Program-made: the position numbers and the translations under genes
The notes under the pieces: model-generated
What the model was told of the DNA's origin: nothing
What the model saw: only the letters and a program-made list of their open reading frames with translations
Database searches by the model: none
Shown here: positions 1 to 8,134 of the stretch, in pieces
Numbering within the stretch: the stretch's first letter is position 1
How the letters are laid out: every line of letters starts with the position of its first letter
Source: Vulcanimicrobiota bacterium
GTDB lineage: Bacteria > Vulcanimicrobiota > Xenobia > Xenobiales > JADMJV01
Length of the DNA stretch: 64,000 bases
Direction: 5' to 3'
Assembly (NCBI GenBank): GCA_019637395.1
Contig: JAHBVR010000026.1
Location: forward strand, 53,805 to 117,804

Positions 1-103
1 TTTACGAAGGTTGCCGCCCGCCCGGCTGGACGCCCACCATCCACCCCGCCCAGCCCCACATTCTGCCTCCCGCGCCGCCCGCCGAGCTGATCCCTGACAA
101 AGA

Positions 104-901
104 ATGAGACTTGGCTATTCTTTCTGCCCGAACGACACCTTCATCTTCCACGCCCTGACCCACGGCCTGGTGCCCGGCCACCAGGTCGAAGAGGTATTGG
201 CCGACGTGGAGACTCTTAATCAATGGGCTAAAGAGGGTCGTCTGGAACTGACCAAGGTCAGCTATCATGCCCTTTTCCATGTGCTCGACCGCTACCTGGC
301 TCTGCGCAGCGGCGGCGCCCTGGGCCGCGGGGTCGGTCCCCTGCTGGTGGCCAAACCCGGCGCGCTCCTGAATGAGGTGGCTACCCCCGGCGAGTGGACC
401 ACCGCCCACCTGCTCTTGAAGCTGGCCCAACCCCGGCAGGCCACCGTGTGCATGCGCTACGACCTGATCATTCCGGCCATTCTCAGCGGCGAAGTGGATG
501 GGGGAGTGCTCATCCACGAGTCGCGCTTCGCCTACCAGGACTATGGGCTGGAGGCCCGCCTCGACCTGGGTGAGTGGTGGGAAGGGGAGAGCGGGCTGCC
601 CTTGCCGCTGGGAGCGATCCTGGCCCGCCGTGACCTGGGAGCGGAGCGACTCCAGGCCCTGGATGCCGCCGTCAGAACCTCGCTGGAGAAGGCCTGGCAA
701 GATCCGGAGCAGAGCAAGGCCTACATCCGCCAGCACGCTCACGAACTCTCGGAAGAAGTGGTTGAGCGGCACATCCGCACCTACGTCAATGAATTCTCTC
801 GAGACGTGGGTCGCGAAGGCGAAGCAGCCGTGCGCGAACTTCACCGCCGGGCGGTGGCCGCCGGCCTTACTCCCGACTCGGATTTGCCCCTGTTCGTCTG
901 A
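104..901 (+). CDS. mqnD: 1,4-dihydroxy-6-naphthoate synthase (futalosine pathway)
   Basis: A 265-residue protein of the MqnA/MqnD family, which has a periplasmic-binding-protein fold. It opens with the family signature YSFCPNDTFIFHAL at residues 5-18 and has the usual MqnD length. In the futalosine route MqnD converts cyclic dehypoxanthinyl futalosine to 1,4-dihydroxy-6-naphthoate on the way to menaquinone, in the cytoplasm. No other mqn gene is visible in the window. The ATG follows a weak purine-rich stretch. The 3' end overlaps the convergent kinase-like gene by 35 bases. MqnA is the alternative, but the N-terminal CPNDTF motif favours MqnD. Confidence 0.88.
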   Translation: MRLGYSFCPNDTFIFHALTHGLVPGHQVEEVLADVETLNQWAKEGRLELTKVSYHALFHVLDRYLALRSGGALGRGVGPLLVAKPGALLNEVATPGEWTTAHLLLKLAQPRQATVCMRYDLIIPAILSGEVDGGVLIHESRFAYQDYGLEARLDLGEWWEGESGLPLPLGAILARRDLGAERLQALDAAVRTSLEKAWQDPEQSKAYIRQHAHELSEEVVERHIRTYVNEFSRDVGREGEAAVRELHRRAVAAGLTPDSDLPLFV

Positions 902-3035
902 GTCGCAACCGGCTCTGCGTCCAATGTTTGGGCAGCAACAGCAGCCAACCCTGACGTTGCGAAATGGAAAGCTCGTCCACCGGCAGTCGGGCATGCAGCA
1001 GCGGATCGAAGCGGGCGTCCAGCCGTTGATCCGGGAAGCGGGACAAGAGCGAGCCCAATTGCTCCAGGTCGGGTTTCACCAGTCCCCATTCCAGCCAGCA
1101 CTGCAACAGCCAGTGCAGACGCGCATGTTCTTGGGCGAAGGCTCGCTGGCTGATCTCCAAGGCCTTTTCCCAATCCGCCGAAAGCAAGGGAAACCAGCGG
1201 CTGCGGCAGGCCAGCTCCCAGAATTTCGCCGGCGGCGTGGCCCAGCCGGCGGCGCGCCGGAAGCACTCCTCGGCTGTCTTGGAAGGGTCCAGGCCCCCAT
1301 CCTGAAGATTCAGGAAGGCCGAAGTAAACCGATCGAGCTTGTCGTCCTGACCACCTTCCTTCCAGCACACCAGAGCCCGCCGGTAAAGGCGGGTGGGCTG
1401 GCTGTCCAGAGACTCGGGCGCCAGCGCGAAGTCCTCGATGGCCGCCTCTATCGCCGCCTTCAGCTGTAAGCGTAGCTCCGCCAACTGCTCGTCCTCGAGC
1501 AAGGCCCGCCGGTCCGCGTCCAATCGCAGCGGCCCCCACACGACCACCCGGCCCGACTCCAGCACCAGGTGCTCCAGCGGAAAACTCATGCCGTCCACCA
1601 CCGCCAGCCATAGAGGCGCTTCCAGCAGGTCGACCCGTAGGGAGAAGCCTTCCGTGGGAAAGGGGCGATTGGCCACCACGGTGGATTGCCACCTGCCCTG
1701 CCAGCAAATCGGCAGAGGAGTAAACAGAAAGCGCCGCCGCACTTGATCCCAGGCCGGTTCCGGGCAGTCCTCCAGACGAACCTGTAACTGGGTGACCAAC
1801 GCCCGCCCCAACCGCTCCTTTTGCACCTGATCGGTGCGCAGTTTCCAACCGGCGCTGGCCACTTCCACCCACCCGCCGTGTTGGGTTAAAGCCGAGGCCA
1901 GTCCGCGAGCCAGGTAGCCGCTGCCGCCCTGATGGCTGCCGTAGGCGGACAGCCAGAAGTTCCGCAACTGCTCCTGGTTCAGGCGCACTCCCTGGTAGTT
2001 TAAGGTCAGGCGCCGTTTCTGCCATTCCAGAGATAGCTTTTCAGCTCCCAGAGCGGCTCCGGCCGCGCACAAGGAAACCAGCCACTCCCAGGGTTCCGGA
2101 AAGCGAAAGTGGCTCAACTTCTCCAGAGCCTGAGCTGGATCGAGCGTGAATACTTCGTTTTCCGTGACGGTCTGGCCCTCGGCCCGCAGCTCGGCCAATA
2201 CCTCCTGAATTTCCGGGCCGCTGGCGCTGACAACGCCTCCCTCCAGGTAGCCCAGAACCTCGGCCGCCTGGCTCAGCCGTTTCTGAGGATCGCGCTCCAG
2301 CAGGCGAAGCAACAGTTCCTCGAAAGGCGGTGAAAGATGTTCGAGGGAGGGCAGCTCCTCCTGAATGATCTTGAAGATCACCTGGATAGAGTTGTCTGCC
2401 TCGAACAAGGGCCGGCCACTGAGCAGCTCAAAAGCGAGGCTTCCCAGCGTGAAGTAGTTGGTGGCCGGAGAGAGCGGTCCGCCCAGAATCTGTTCCGGGG
2501 CCATAAACCGGGGAGAGGGTAGATCGTAAGAACCCACGTGAACCACCTGGGCTTGCAGTTTCGCAAAGGCGAAATCGCTGAGGCGGACACGATCTTCTTG
2601 TACCCAAATACAGTCCGGCCCGAGCTGCTGGTGCACAACACCGCTTTGATGGGCATAGGCCAGGGCCGCCGTGATTTGGCGCAACCAGGGAAGCACGCGC
2701 TCCGGCTCCAAAGCGGGCCCCATCAGGTCGCGCAGCGGTTGGCCGAGGTCCCCGGGGCGGACATACCAGAACCATTCCCCCTGTTCGGCATAACTCAGCA
2801 AGGGAACGATGCCGGGATGCTGCAATCGGGAGTAGAGGGCGGCTTCGCGCAACAGGCGGGTGCGCGCTTCGGGCTCCAACGGTCTCCATTCCGGCCAGAC
2901 CGTGGCCACTACCTGTTGCTGGTGACTATCTTCAGCCAGCCAGGTAGACCACCCGTTATTCTCCTCTTCGAGCAGGCGCAGCAAGGTCAGGCGCGCGCCC
3001 AGGATGGTCTGAAAAACCCGCCAGCGGTCGGGCAC
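867..3035 (-). CDS. protein kinase-like protein lacking catalytic residues (pseudokinase)
   Basis: A 722-residue protein with an N-terminal Ser/Thr kinase-like fold at about residues 15-265 and about 450 unrecognised residues behind it. Fold landmarks are present: the APE motif (MAPEQ, about 178-182) and a YFTLGSLAFELLSGRPLF helix. The catalytic loop that should read HRDLKPxN is HQQLGPDC (135-142), DFG is DFA (154-156), and I see no VAxK lysine near residues 42-48. It should therefore fold as a kinase but not transfer phosphate. It starts at GTG, 57 bases after the cupin gene, as the last member of a leftward run of four genes. It could be a scaffold or a nucleotide-sensing module; the role is unknown. 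Confidence 0.7.
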   Translation of the reverse strand: MPDRWRVFQTILGARLTLLRLLEEENNGWSTWLAEDSHQQQVVATVWPEWRPLEPEARTRLLREAALYSRLQHPGIVPLLSYAEQGEWFWYVRPGDLGQPLRDLMGPALEPERVLPWLRQITAALAYAHQSGVVHQQLGPDCIWVQEDRVRLSDFAFAKLQAQVVHVGSYDLPSPRFMAPEQILGGPLSPATNYFTLGSLAFELLSGRPLFEADNSIQVIFKIIQEELPSLEHLSPPFEELLLRLLERDPQKRLSQAAEVLGYLEGGVVSASGPEIQEVLAELRAEGQTVTENEVFTLDPAQALEKLSHFRFPEPWEWLVSLCAAGAALGAEKLSLEWQKRRLTLNYQGVRLNQEQLRNFWLSAYGSHQGGSGYLARGLASALTQHGGWVEVASAGWKLRTDQVQKERLGRALVTQLQVRLEDCPEPAWDQVRRRFLFTPLPICWQGRWQSTVVANRPFPTEGFSLRVDLLEAPLWLAVVDGMSFPLEHLVLESGRVVVWGPLRLDADRRALLEDEQLAELRLQLKAAIEAAIEDFALAPESLDSQPTRLYRRALVCWKEGGQDDKLDRFTSAFLNLQDGGLDPSKTAEECFRRAAGWATPPAKFWELACRSRWFPLLSADWEKALEISQRAFAQEHARLHWLLQCWLEWGLVKPDLEQLGSLLSRFPDQRLDARFDPLLHARLPVDELSISQRQGWLLLLPKHWTQSRLRLRRTGANPSRE

Positions 3036-3092
3036 CTCTCTCGCGGGAGGTTCCGGCTCCCTGGCTCGGCGGAAAAATCCGAACAGAGGAGT

Positions 3093-3443
3093 TCAGTCCT
3101 CGTAAGGCGCGCGGGCTACGAAATACTTGGTCATTTTCTTGGTAATGTGCCAGATGGTGGTGCAGCCCTGAGGAAAATGGGCCGTATCTCCCGGGCGCAT
3201 TTCGAAGGTACGCTCCCCTTCGGTCACGCTCAACTCGCCCTCCACCAGATAGACGAACTCGTCATAACCAAAGTAAAACTCGTAGCGCCCCACATCGCAC
3301 GACCAGAAACCGGCGCTGGCCCCTTCGTCGGCGCTCTCGGCCGTGAACAGGCAACGCGCGTCGGGCACTCCCTCGAGAATCTCTTCCTCGGGCAGCGGCA
3401 TGGAGGGTAACCGGGCGGGGCGGGCCGCTTTGGAGGCTGCCAC
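3093..3443 (-). CDS. small cupin protein (EutQ-like)
   Basis: A 116-residue single-domain cupin. The core runs from GFWSCDVGRYEFYF through EFVYLVEGELSVTEGE and RPGDTAHFPQGCTTIWH to the C-terminus, the layout of the EutQ/DUF861 cupins. I choose the GTG at 3443 because its G is the last base of the preceding stop codon (TAGTG), a one-base overlap implying coupled translation. An ATG 14 codons further in is the alternative. The usual metal-binding histidines of the first motif are not obvious, so it may bind a small molecule rather than be an enzyme. It sits between an acyl-CoA dehydrogenase-like gene and a pseudokinase. Confidence 0.75.
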   Translation of the reverse strand: MAASKAARPARLPSMPLPEEEILEGVPDARCLFTAESADEGASAGFWSCDVGRYEFYFGYDEFVYLVEGELSVTEGERTFEMRPGDTAHFPQGCTTIWHITKKMTKYFVARAPYED

Positions 3444-4648
3444 TAACCGAGCGCCGCTTCGAAAAGACCGGTGAACGGCTCTTCGCCCAACATGGCTTCT
3501 CCGGCCGACCTCTCCAGTCGAGCCGAAATGGTCGGATGCATCGGTCCGAAACAGATCTGCTCGCTGAGTGCGTAAAGGGGATGGTTGACCGACATGGAGC
3601 GAGTGCCGATCAGACTGCGCGCTCCCGCCACGATTTCGGCGGCGGCGGCAGTGCCCGCCCATTTAATGCAAGAACCGCAGTCCATCAGTTCGCTGGCCAC
3701 TCGATCCAATCGCTCGGCTTCGGCTTCTTCCCGTACCAACCGGCAGTAGAGTTCGGCGCACACTCCAAAGCTGCGGGCCATGGCCAGATTGGAACGTAAT
3801 TTCAGGGCCAGACGCCCGCATTCCAACTGGAAGCCGTCCAGGTCGGCCAGCATTTCCTCGTCCTCGGTGTGCACGGAACGTCCGAAGCGGCGGACTTCCT
3901 CCAGGGCCCGGCTGGCTCCACCCAGGTAGACGGCGCTGCACAGCGCCTCGAACCAGGCGGTGGCGTAAAAGGAAACGTGGTCGGTCAGGTCATCATGTAA
4001 GGAGAGCACGTTGCGTTGTTTGATGATCAGATCGTTGAAATCGACCGGGCGTGTGTCGGAAGGGGCCATGGCGCCGGCGAAGAGCGAAGGGCCGATGACC
4101 AGCTCGGGCCGATCCTTGATACTGGTGTAAAACATCCCCTGGTGCTCCCCGATCTGGCCCGAGAAGAGCAGCAGGTCGGCCTCGGAAGCCATGGACTGAA
4201 AGCCCTTGCGGCCCCGACACAAATAAGTGCCGTCGGAGCGCTGGTTGACGATGACATTGCGGAAGGGATCGTTCTTATTCTTGATGTTCTCGCCGAAGCT
4301 GGAGATGGCCAGCAGCGACCGGTATTTGCGAATGGTGTCCACCAGAATCTGGCGGCGTCTTTCGAAATCGGGCGCGTTGGGCACGGGCAGGGTGGCCAGC
4401 GCTGACAGGTTGTACTGGTGCATGGTCAGGCCGATGGCCAGCGGTACCGAGGCCCGCCCCAACAAGAACAGGGCTTCATAGGAACGCACATAGAGTTCGC
4501 CCGCCTCCGTCTGCAGTTCGCAGGGCAGGTAGGGGATGCGGCTGGCCCGGACTCCGTCAAAGAAAACGCGCGAGCGCGTTTCGGCGGGCGCGGCCTGGGT
4601 GGCTTCGGCGATCTCGTGGGCCTGGCGGCGAATCTCCTCGGCACTCAT
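3443..4648 (-). CDS. acyl-CoA dehydrogenase-like flavoprotein
   Basis: A 401-residue protein with the organisation of the acyl-CoA dehydrogenase superfamily: an N-terminal helical part, a central beta part (FGENIKNKNDPFRNVIV, then a DGTYLCRGRKGFQS stretch typical of the region that packs on FAD) and a C-terminal helical bundle. Near the end it has ARSLIGTRSMSVNHPLYAL, comparable to the C-terminal substrate/FAD segment. The ATG overlaps the upstream stop as ATGA (4645-4648) and its own stop overlaps the cupin start, so the three genes are translationally coupled. Substrate unknown. It could be a flavin monooxygenase of the same superfamily instead of a true dehydrogenase. No CoA-ligase gene lies nearby. 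Confidence 0.6.
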   Translation of the reverse strand: MSAEEIRRQAHEIAEATQAAPAETRSRVFFDGVRASRIPYLPCELQTEAGELYVRSYEALFLLGRASVPLAIGLTMHQYNLSALATLPVPNAPDFERRRQILVDTIRKYRSLLAISSFGENIKNKNDPFRNVIVNQRSDGTYLCRGRKGFQSMASEADLLLFSGQIGEHQGMFYTSIKDRPELVIGPSLFAGAMAPSDTRPVDFNDLIIKQRNVLSLHDDLTDHVSFYATAWFEALCSAVYLGGASRALEEVRRFGRSVHTEDEEMLADLDGFQLECGRLALKLRSNLAMARSFGVCAELYCRLVREEAEAERLDRVASELMDCGSCIKWAGTAAAAEIVAGARSLIGTRSMSVNHPLYALSEQICFGPMHPTISARLERSAGEAMLGEEPFTGLFEAALG

Positions 4649-5487
4649 TCCGAAGTTTCTTCCTCTTCCGCCTCCTCGGCCTGAGGCAACAACTGCGGAA
4701 CCACCGCCGCGGCCGCGAAAACCTGCTGCCAGCCCTGGTGCAGCTCGCGGGTCGAGCGATTTTCCTGAACCGCGTGCAACCGGTTGATGCCTTCGACGGC
4801 TCCATTGATCACGTCCAGCAAGCGCTGGTGCGGGGGACTGTCTTCGGCCGCCTGCTCGGCCAGCGCCTGCGCTTCCAGCAGGCTGAATTCGAGCGCCTGC
4901 AGCGATTGCAGCAGCGGCTCCAGCCCGGCTTTGCCTTCCAGGATATTGGCGTAGGCCTCGTAGACGGCCAGGAACTCCTCGCCCACCATGGCCCGGCTGT
5001 AGTCTTCCTCCAGCTGGCTGGCGTCCGGTATGAGCCGGTCCAACTGGCAGGTCGGACAGAGATTTTCCGGACCGGCGCCACCGCAGCGTGGACACAGGGG
5101 CACGGAGGAAGAGCCGAGAGCGGCCAGCTGATCGCAAGTTTCCAGAAACTCGCTGACGGCCCGTTCAAAAATCTCGCGAGCTTCCGGAGAATTTTCCTGA
5201 AGGATGTGCTCCAGACTGGTGTCGAGCGCCTGACAGGCGCCCAGATTGCGCTCGATCAGGGCGGCTACTTCGGGGCTGAGGTGATTGCGCCGATCCTCAA
5301 AGGCTGCCTGCCGGTCACGCCAGGCCTCCTGAATGCGCTGGCGCATGCGCCACAGCGGATCCTCCAGCTCGCCGGCCTCGGAGCGGAGCAACTGCACCAG
5401 TCCCTCGAGGCGATTGGGATCGGGCCCTTCGGACTCTCCTCCCAGAGAACTGATCAGACTGTCGAGATAGTTTCCGGCCAAGCTCAC
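4645..5487 (-). CDS. zinc-ribbon protein of unknown function
   Basis: A 280-residue, largely helical, Glu/Leu/Ala-rich protein that I do not recognise. In the middle (about residues 132-149) lies a four-cysteine knuckle, CPRCGGAGPENLCPTC, that should bind zinc. Flanking segments look like long helices or coiled coils. It ends in an acidic tail. The gene opens the leftward operon with the acyl-CoA dehydrogenase-like, cupin and pseudokinase genes, which it overlaps or abuts. Its ATG lies just beyond a strong terminator that isolates it from the Gly-X-Y protein gene. A structural or adaptor role is possible but not shown. Confidence 0.65.
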   Translation of the reverse strand: MSLAGNYLDSLISSLGGESEGPDPNRLEGLVQLLRSEAGELEDPLWRMRQRIQEAWRDRQAAFEDRRNHLSPEVAALIERNLGACQALDTSLEHILQENSPEAREIFERAVSEFLETCDQLAALGSSSVPLCPRCGGAGPENLCPTCQLDRLIPDASQLEEDYSRAMVGEEFLAVYEAYANILEGKAGLEPLLQSLQALEFSLLEAQALAEQAAEDSPPHQRLLDVINGAVEGINRLHAVQENRSTRELHQGWQQVFAAAAVVPQLLPQAEEAEEEETSE

Positions 5488-5501
5488 CTCTCAAAATGGA
5501 A

Positions 5502-5525
5502 AAAAGCCCGACGCTGCGGGCTTTT
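5502..5525 (-). terminator. intrinsic terminator
   Basis: A perfect 9-bp inverted repeat, AAAAGCCCG / CGGGCTTTT, with a six-base loop and flanking A and T runs. It lies 25 bases beyond the stop of the Gly-X-Y protein gene and just before the next leftward gene, so it ends transcription of the former. The A run on the other side would let it work in both directions. Confidence 0.85.
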
Positions 5526-5549
5526 CTAGACCTTGTCGGGTCGGCTTGC

Positions 5550-6059
5550 TTAGAAACCGGCGCGACCGAAGTTGTTCATAAAGCCCCCGAAGCCGGGTTG
5601 CATCCCGAAGGAAGCCATCCCCTGGTTCTGGCCCTGGGAAAGAACCCCTGCGATGAGGTTGGTGAGCTTCTGCTTGGCGCTGCCGGGGCCGCTGAGCAGT
5701 TGGCCGGCGCCGGGGCCAGAGATAGCGATGGCAATATTCAGGTTGCCGCCCTGGTGGAGGGGGCTGGAGTAACCATCCTGGCAGCCGCAACCGGCTTTAC
5801 CCGCTTTGCCGGCCTTGCCGTGTTTACCAGCCTTGCCGTGCTTACCGGCTTTACCGTGCTTGCCGGCCTTGCCATGCTTGCCAGCCTTGCCGTGTTTGCC
5901 GGCTTTGCCCGCCTGGGGCTGCTGGCCGAGGGCCTGAGCGGCCTGCTCTTCACTGACGTTGGCGGTGATGGCGATGGCCAGAGACATCGAGTTCTGCTGC
6001 TGGGGCAGGCCAGCCGGGCCGCCGAAGGACTGGAAGTTGTTGCCAAGTGCTAGTGCCAT
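5550..6059 (-). CDS. cationic collagen-like (Gly-X-Y) repeat protein
   Basis: A 169-residue protein with no signal peptide or membrane segment. Its centre holds 14 consecutive Gly-X-Y triplets: GKA-GKH five times, then GKA three times, then GCG. X is lysine in all but the last. The flanks are Gly/Ala/Gln-rich and each carries an AIAI-type strand (SLAIAITANVS before, LNIAIAISG after). The start has a good ribosome site (AGGGGAG, ten bases upstream). Its own terminator makes it a single-gene unit. Glycine at every third position suggests a collagen-like triple helix, though proline is absent; a histone-H1-like polycation binding nucleic acid is the alternative. Function unknown. Confidence 0.7.
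   Translation of the reverse strand: MALALGNNFQSFGGPAGLPQQQNSMSLAIAITANVSEEQAAQALGQQPQAGKAGKHGKAGKHGKAGKHGKAGKHGKAGKHGKAGKAGKAGCGCQDGYSSPLHQGGNLNIAIAISGPGAGQLLSGPGSAKQKLTNLIAGVLSQGQNQGMASFGMQPGFGGFMNNFGRAGF
5784..5909 (-). repeat. 9/18-base tandem repeat encoding Gly-X-Y triplets
   Basis: Tandem array of 14 nine-base units (mostly paired as 18-base GKA-GKH units) inside the cationic repeat gene. Synonymous codons differ between copies (GGC/GGT, AAA/AAG, CAC/CAT), so the protein repeat is kept although the DNA copies have diverged. Confidence 0.85.
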
Positions 6060-6077
6060 TGTAAATTCGCTCCCCTG

Positions 6078-6109
6078 CTTTTAAGCTTTCTTTAAGCTTT
6101 TCTTAAACT
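6078..6109 (-). promoter_or_regulatory. phased AT-rich direct repeats between divergent genes
   Basis: Three related copies of a CTTTAAGCTTT-like motif, starting near 6078, 6090 and 6101, spaced about one helical turn apart. They lie in the 119-base gap between the leftward repeat-protein gene and the rightward cupin-MetRS gene. Spacing and symmetry (AAGCTT core) suggest operator sites or a bent promoter element. No regulator is identified. Confidence 0.4.
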
Positions 6110-6178
6110 GAGGTTAGCAAATCGGGGTGTTAATCCGCCATAAAAATTTCTCGCACATTATTAAAGTTTTTCGAAACT

Positions 6179-8134
6179 ATGCTAACAGATTGTAAACTGC
6201 TCCCCGAAGGCGACAACCCGACCTTCCCCGAAGCGCACTCCATGATCATCCGTAAGTTTGACCGCAATCAGCTCGAATCCGAGCCTCACAGCGTCCTCTT
6301 CAAGGATCTCTATCCTTGGGAGGCCATCGACGAGACCCCCTTCGGAGCCAGCCTGGCCGTGGTCGAACCCGGGGGCAAAACCATGATCCACCATCACAAC
6401 CCCTGCGAGACCTTCTTGATCTGTCAGGGCCAGGGCACCATGACCTGTGATGGGGAGTCGAGCGCGGTGGCCAGTGGCGACGTCATCTACCTGCCTCCCC
6501 AAAGCGAGCACTTTCTGAGTAACGACTCGAGCACCGACCCGCTCATGTTTCTCTCCGTCTTCTGGGACGGTCCGCCTCCGGCCCGGGCAGCGGCCACCGG
6601 ACCCCGCCTCTATGTTCCCTCGCCGCCCACCCCCAACGGCGGCCTGCACCTGGGTCACTTGAGCGGCCCCTACCTGCTGGCCGACGTGCTCAAGCGTTTC
6701 GACCGCCAACGCGGCGGCGCCGCCGGCTGGATGCTGGTCAGCGACGACCACCAGAGCTACACCGCCCTGCGCGCCCATTTTGACAAGAAACCCCCGGCGG
6801 AGACGGCCGTCCATTTTACCGGCGAAATCCTCTCTCTGCTGCAGGCTCTGGATGCCGCTCCCGACGGCGTCATCCAGCCCAGCCAGAACGCCGACTACGC
6901 CCGGGCCGTGGGAGCCGCTCTCGAGCAACTGCAACTGCCCGTAATCAGGGCCGAAAGCTGGCACTGCACCGATTGTGACATCCCGCTTTACGACGGCTAC
7001 GCGCGCGGCCACTGTCCCCACTGCGAAAGCCCTTGCCGCGGTTTCCTCTGCGAAACCTGCTGCATGCCCAATACGCCGGCCAGTCTGGCCGACGTGCACT
7101 GCCTGCTGTGCGACAAACCGGCCCGGAAGCGCCAGGTGGAACAGCGCGTCTTCTCGCTGGAGCCCTACAAAGAAGCGTTGGCCGAGTATCACCAGAGCCT
7201 GCGCCTCAGCCCGCGCCTGCGCGCCCTGGCCAGCCGCTTTCTCGACCTGGAAAACCTGGAAGTGGTGGCCACTCATCCCGGCGCCTGGGGTCTGCCCACC
7301 CCTGACGGGCAGCGCCTCTCGCCCTGGTTCGAGCTCTCGCTGGCCGCTCCGTTGCTGAGCGCGGGCAATGAACCCATCCACTGCTTCGGCGCCGACAACG
7401 CCTTTCTCTATCTGATGCTGGACCCGGCCGTCAGCCTGGCCCTGCAGCCGGAGCGCCCGCTGCCCGGTGCGCTCCACGGCAACGAGTATCTGCTGCTCGA
7501 TGAACAGAAGATGTCCACCAGTCGCGGCCACATCCTGGAGGCCGCACCGCTCTTGCAGCGGTACGGCTCCGATCTGGTGCGCCTCTTGCTGGCCGGGCTG
7601 CGACCCGAGATCAGCGATACCCAGTGCAACGGCGAAATGGCCGAGAACTTCCTCCAGCAACGCATCATCGGTCCCTGGCAAGAATGGTTGGAGGCGGTGG
7701 GTCGGCGCATCACCACCGAAAGCGGCTCTAAGACCCCGGAGACCACCGACTGGGGTGCGGAACAGGAGGAATTCCTGGAGCGGCTGGAAGAGCTGCGCAA
7801 GCGTTGCGGGGCGGCTTACGAACGCGGGCGTCTCCAGGAAGTGGCCGGCTGCCTGCAGGAACTGGTGGACCAGAGCGCTACTTTCGCTCTCAGCCAGGAG
7901 CCTTTGCAGGGTATGCCCGATCGCTCCACCGCTCTGGCCCTGGAGCTGGCGGCCGTGCGCCTGCTGGCTCAGCTCAGCGCCCCGCTCATGCCCAAGTTCG
8001 CCACCCAGTTGTGGAAGCACCTGGGCCAGCGCGGCGGCCTGGACTGGCCCTCCTCGGTTGAATTGCTCGAACCGGGCCAGCGCGTGCTGGCCGCCGCCGG
8101 ACTCTCGGCGCGCCGCTATTTCCCGGCCGGATGA
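6179..8134 (+). CDS. cupin-methionyl-tRNA synthetase-like fusion, hydrazine synthetase candidate
   Basis: A 651-residue two-domain protein. Residues about 20-130 form a cupin with metal ligands in place: HHHNPCE (71-77) and H111 in PPQSEH. From about 140 on it resembles class I methionyl-tRNA synthetase: GGLHLGH (154-160, HIGH motif), two zinc knuckles (CTDC, CPHC, CETCC, CLLC) and KMSTS (444-448). A helical C-terminal part follows, but there is no clear tRNA-binding extension. From memory, cupin-MetRS fusions such as Spb40 join an amino acid to an N-hydroxylated amine to make an N-N bond. The next gene overlaps by ATGA and encodes an FAD oxidase, also part of that pathway. The start could instead be ATG at 6242; neither has a clear ribosome site. 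An ordinary MetRS duplicate is less likely. Confidence 0.75.
   Translation: MLTDCKLLPEGDNPTFPEAHSMIIRKFDRNQLESEPHSVLFKDLYPWEAIDETPFGASLAVVEPGGKTMIHHHNPCETFLICQGQGTMTCDGESSAVASGDVIYLPPQSEHFLSNDSSTDPLMFLSVFWDGPPPARAAATGPRLYVPSPPTPNGGLHLGHLSGPYLLADVLKRFDRQRGGAAGWMLVSDDHQSYTALRAHFDKKPPAETAVHFTGEILSLLQALDAAPDGVIQPSQNADYARAVGAALEQLQLPVIRAESWHCTDCDIPLYDGYARGHCPHCESPCRGFLCETCCMPNTPASLADVHCLLCDKPARKRQVEQRVFSLEPYKEALAEYHQSLRLSPRLRALASRFLDLENLEVVATHPGAWGLPTPDGQRLSPWFELSLAAPLLSAGNEPIHCFGADNAFLYLMLDPAVSLALQPERPLPGALHGNEYLLLDEQKMSTSRGHILEAAPLLQRYGSDLVRLLLAGLRPEISDTQCNGEMAENFLQQRIIGPWQEWLEAVGRRITTESGSKTPETTDWGAEQEEFLERLEELRKRCGAAYERGRLQEVAGCLQELVDQSATFALSQEPLQGMPDRSTALALELAAVRLLAQLSAPLMPKFATQLWKHLGQRGGLDWPSSVELLEPGQRVLAAAGLSARRYFPAG

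Noticed and set aside
841..2025. A 394-codon frame antisense-offset within the kinase-like gene
   Set aside because: Same strand as the kinase-like gene but shifted; composition is Gly/Arg/Ala-rich with no motif, typical of a shadow.
5784..5909. Tandem repeat considered as a CRISPR or minisatellite
   Set aside because: The units are contiguous nine-base codon triplets in frame with no spacers.
6182..8020. A 612-codon open frame antisense to the cupin-MetRS gene
   Set aside because: It mirrors a real gene with clear motifs, is rich in Gln/Gly/Val/Leu as expected for a GC-rich shadow frame, and has no motif of its own.
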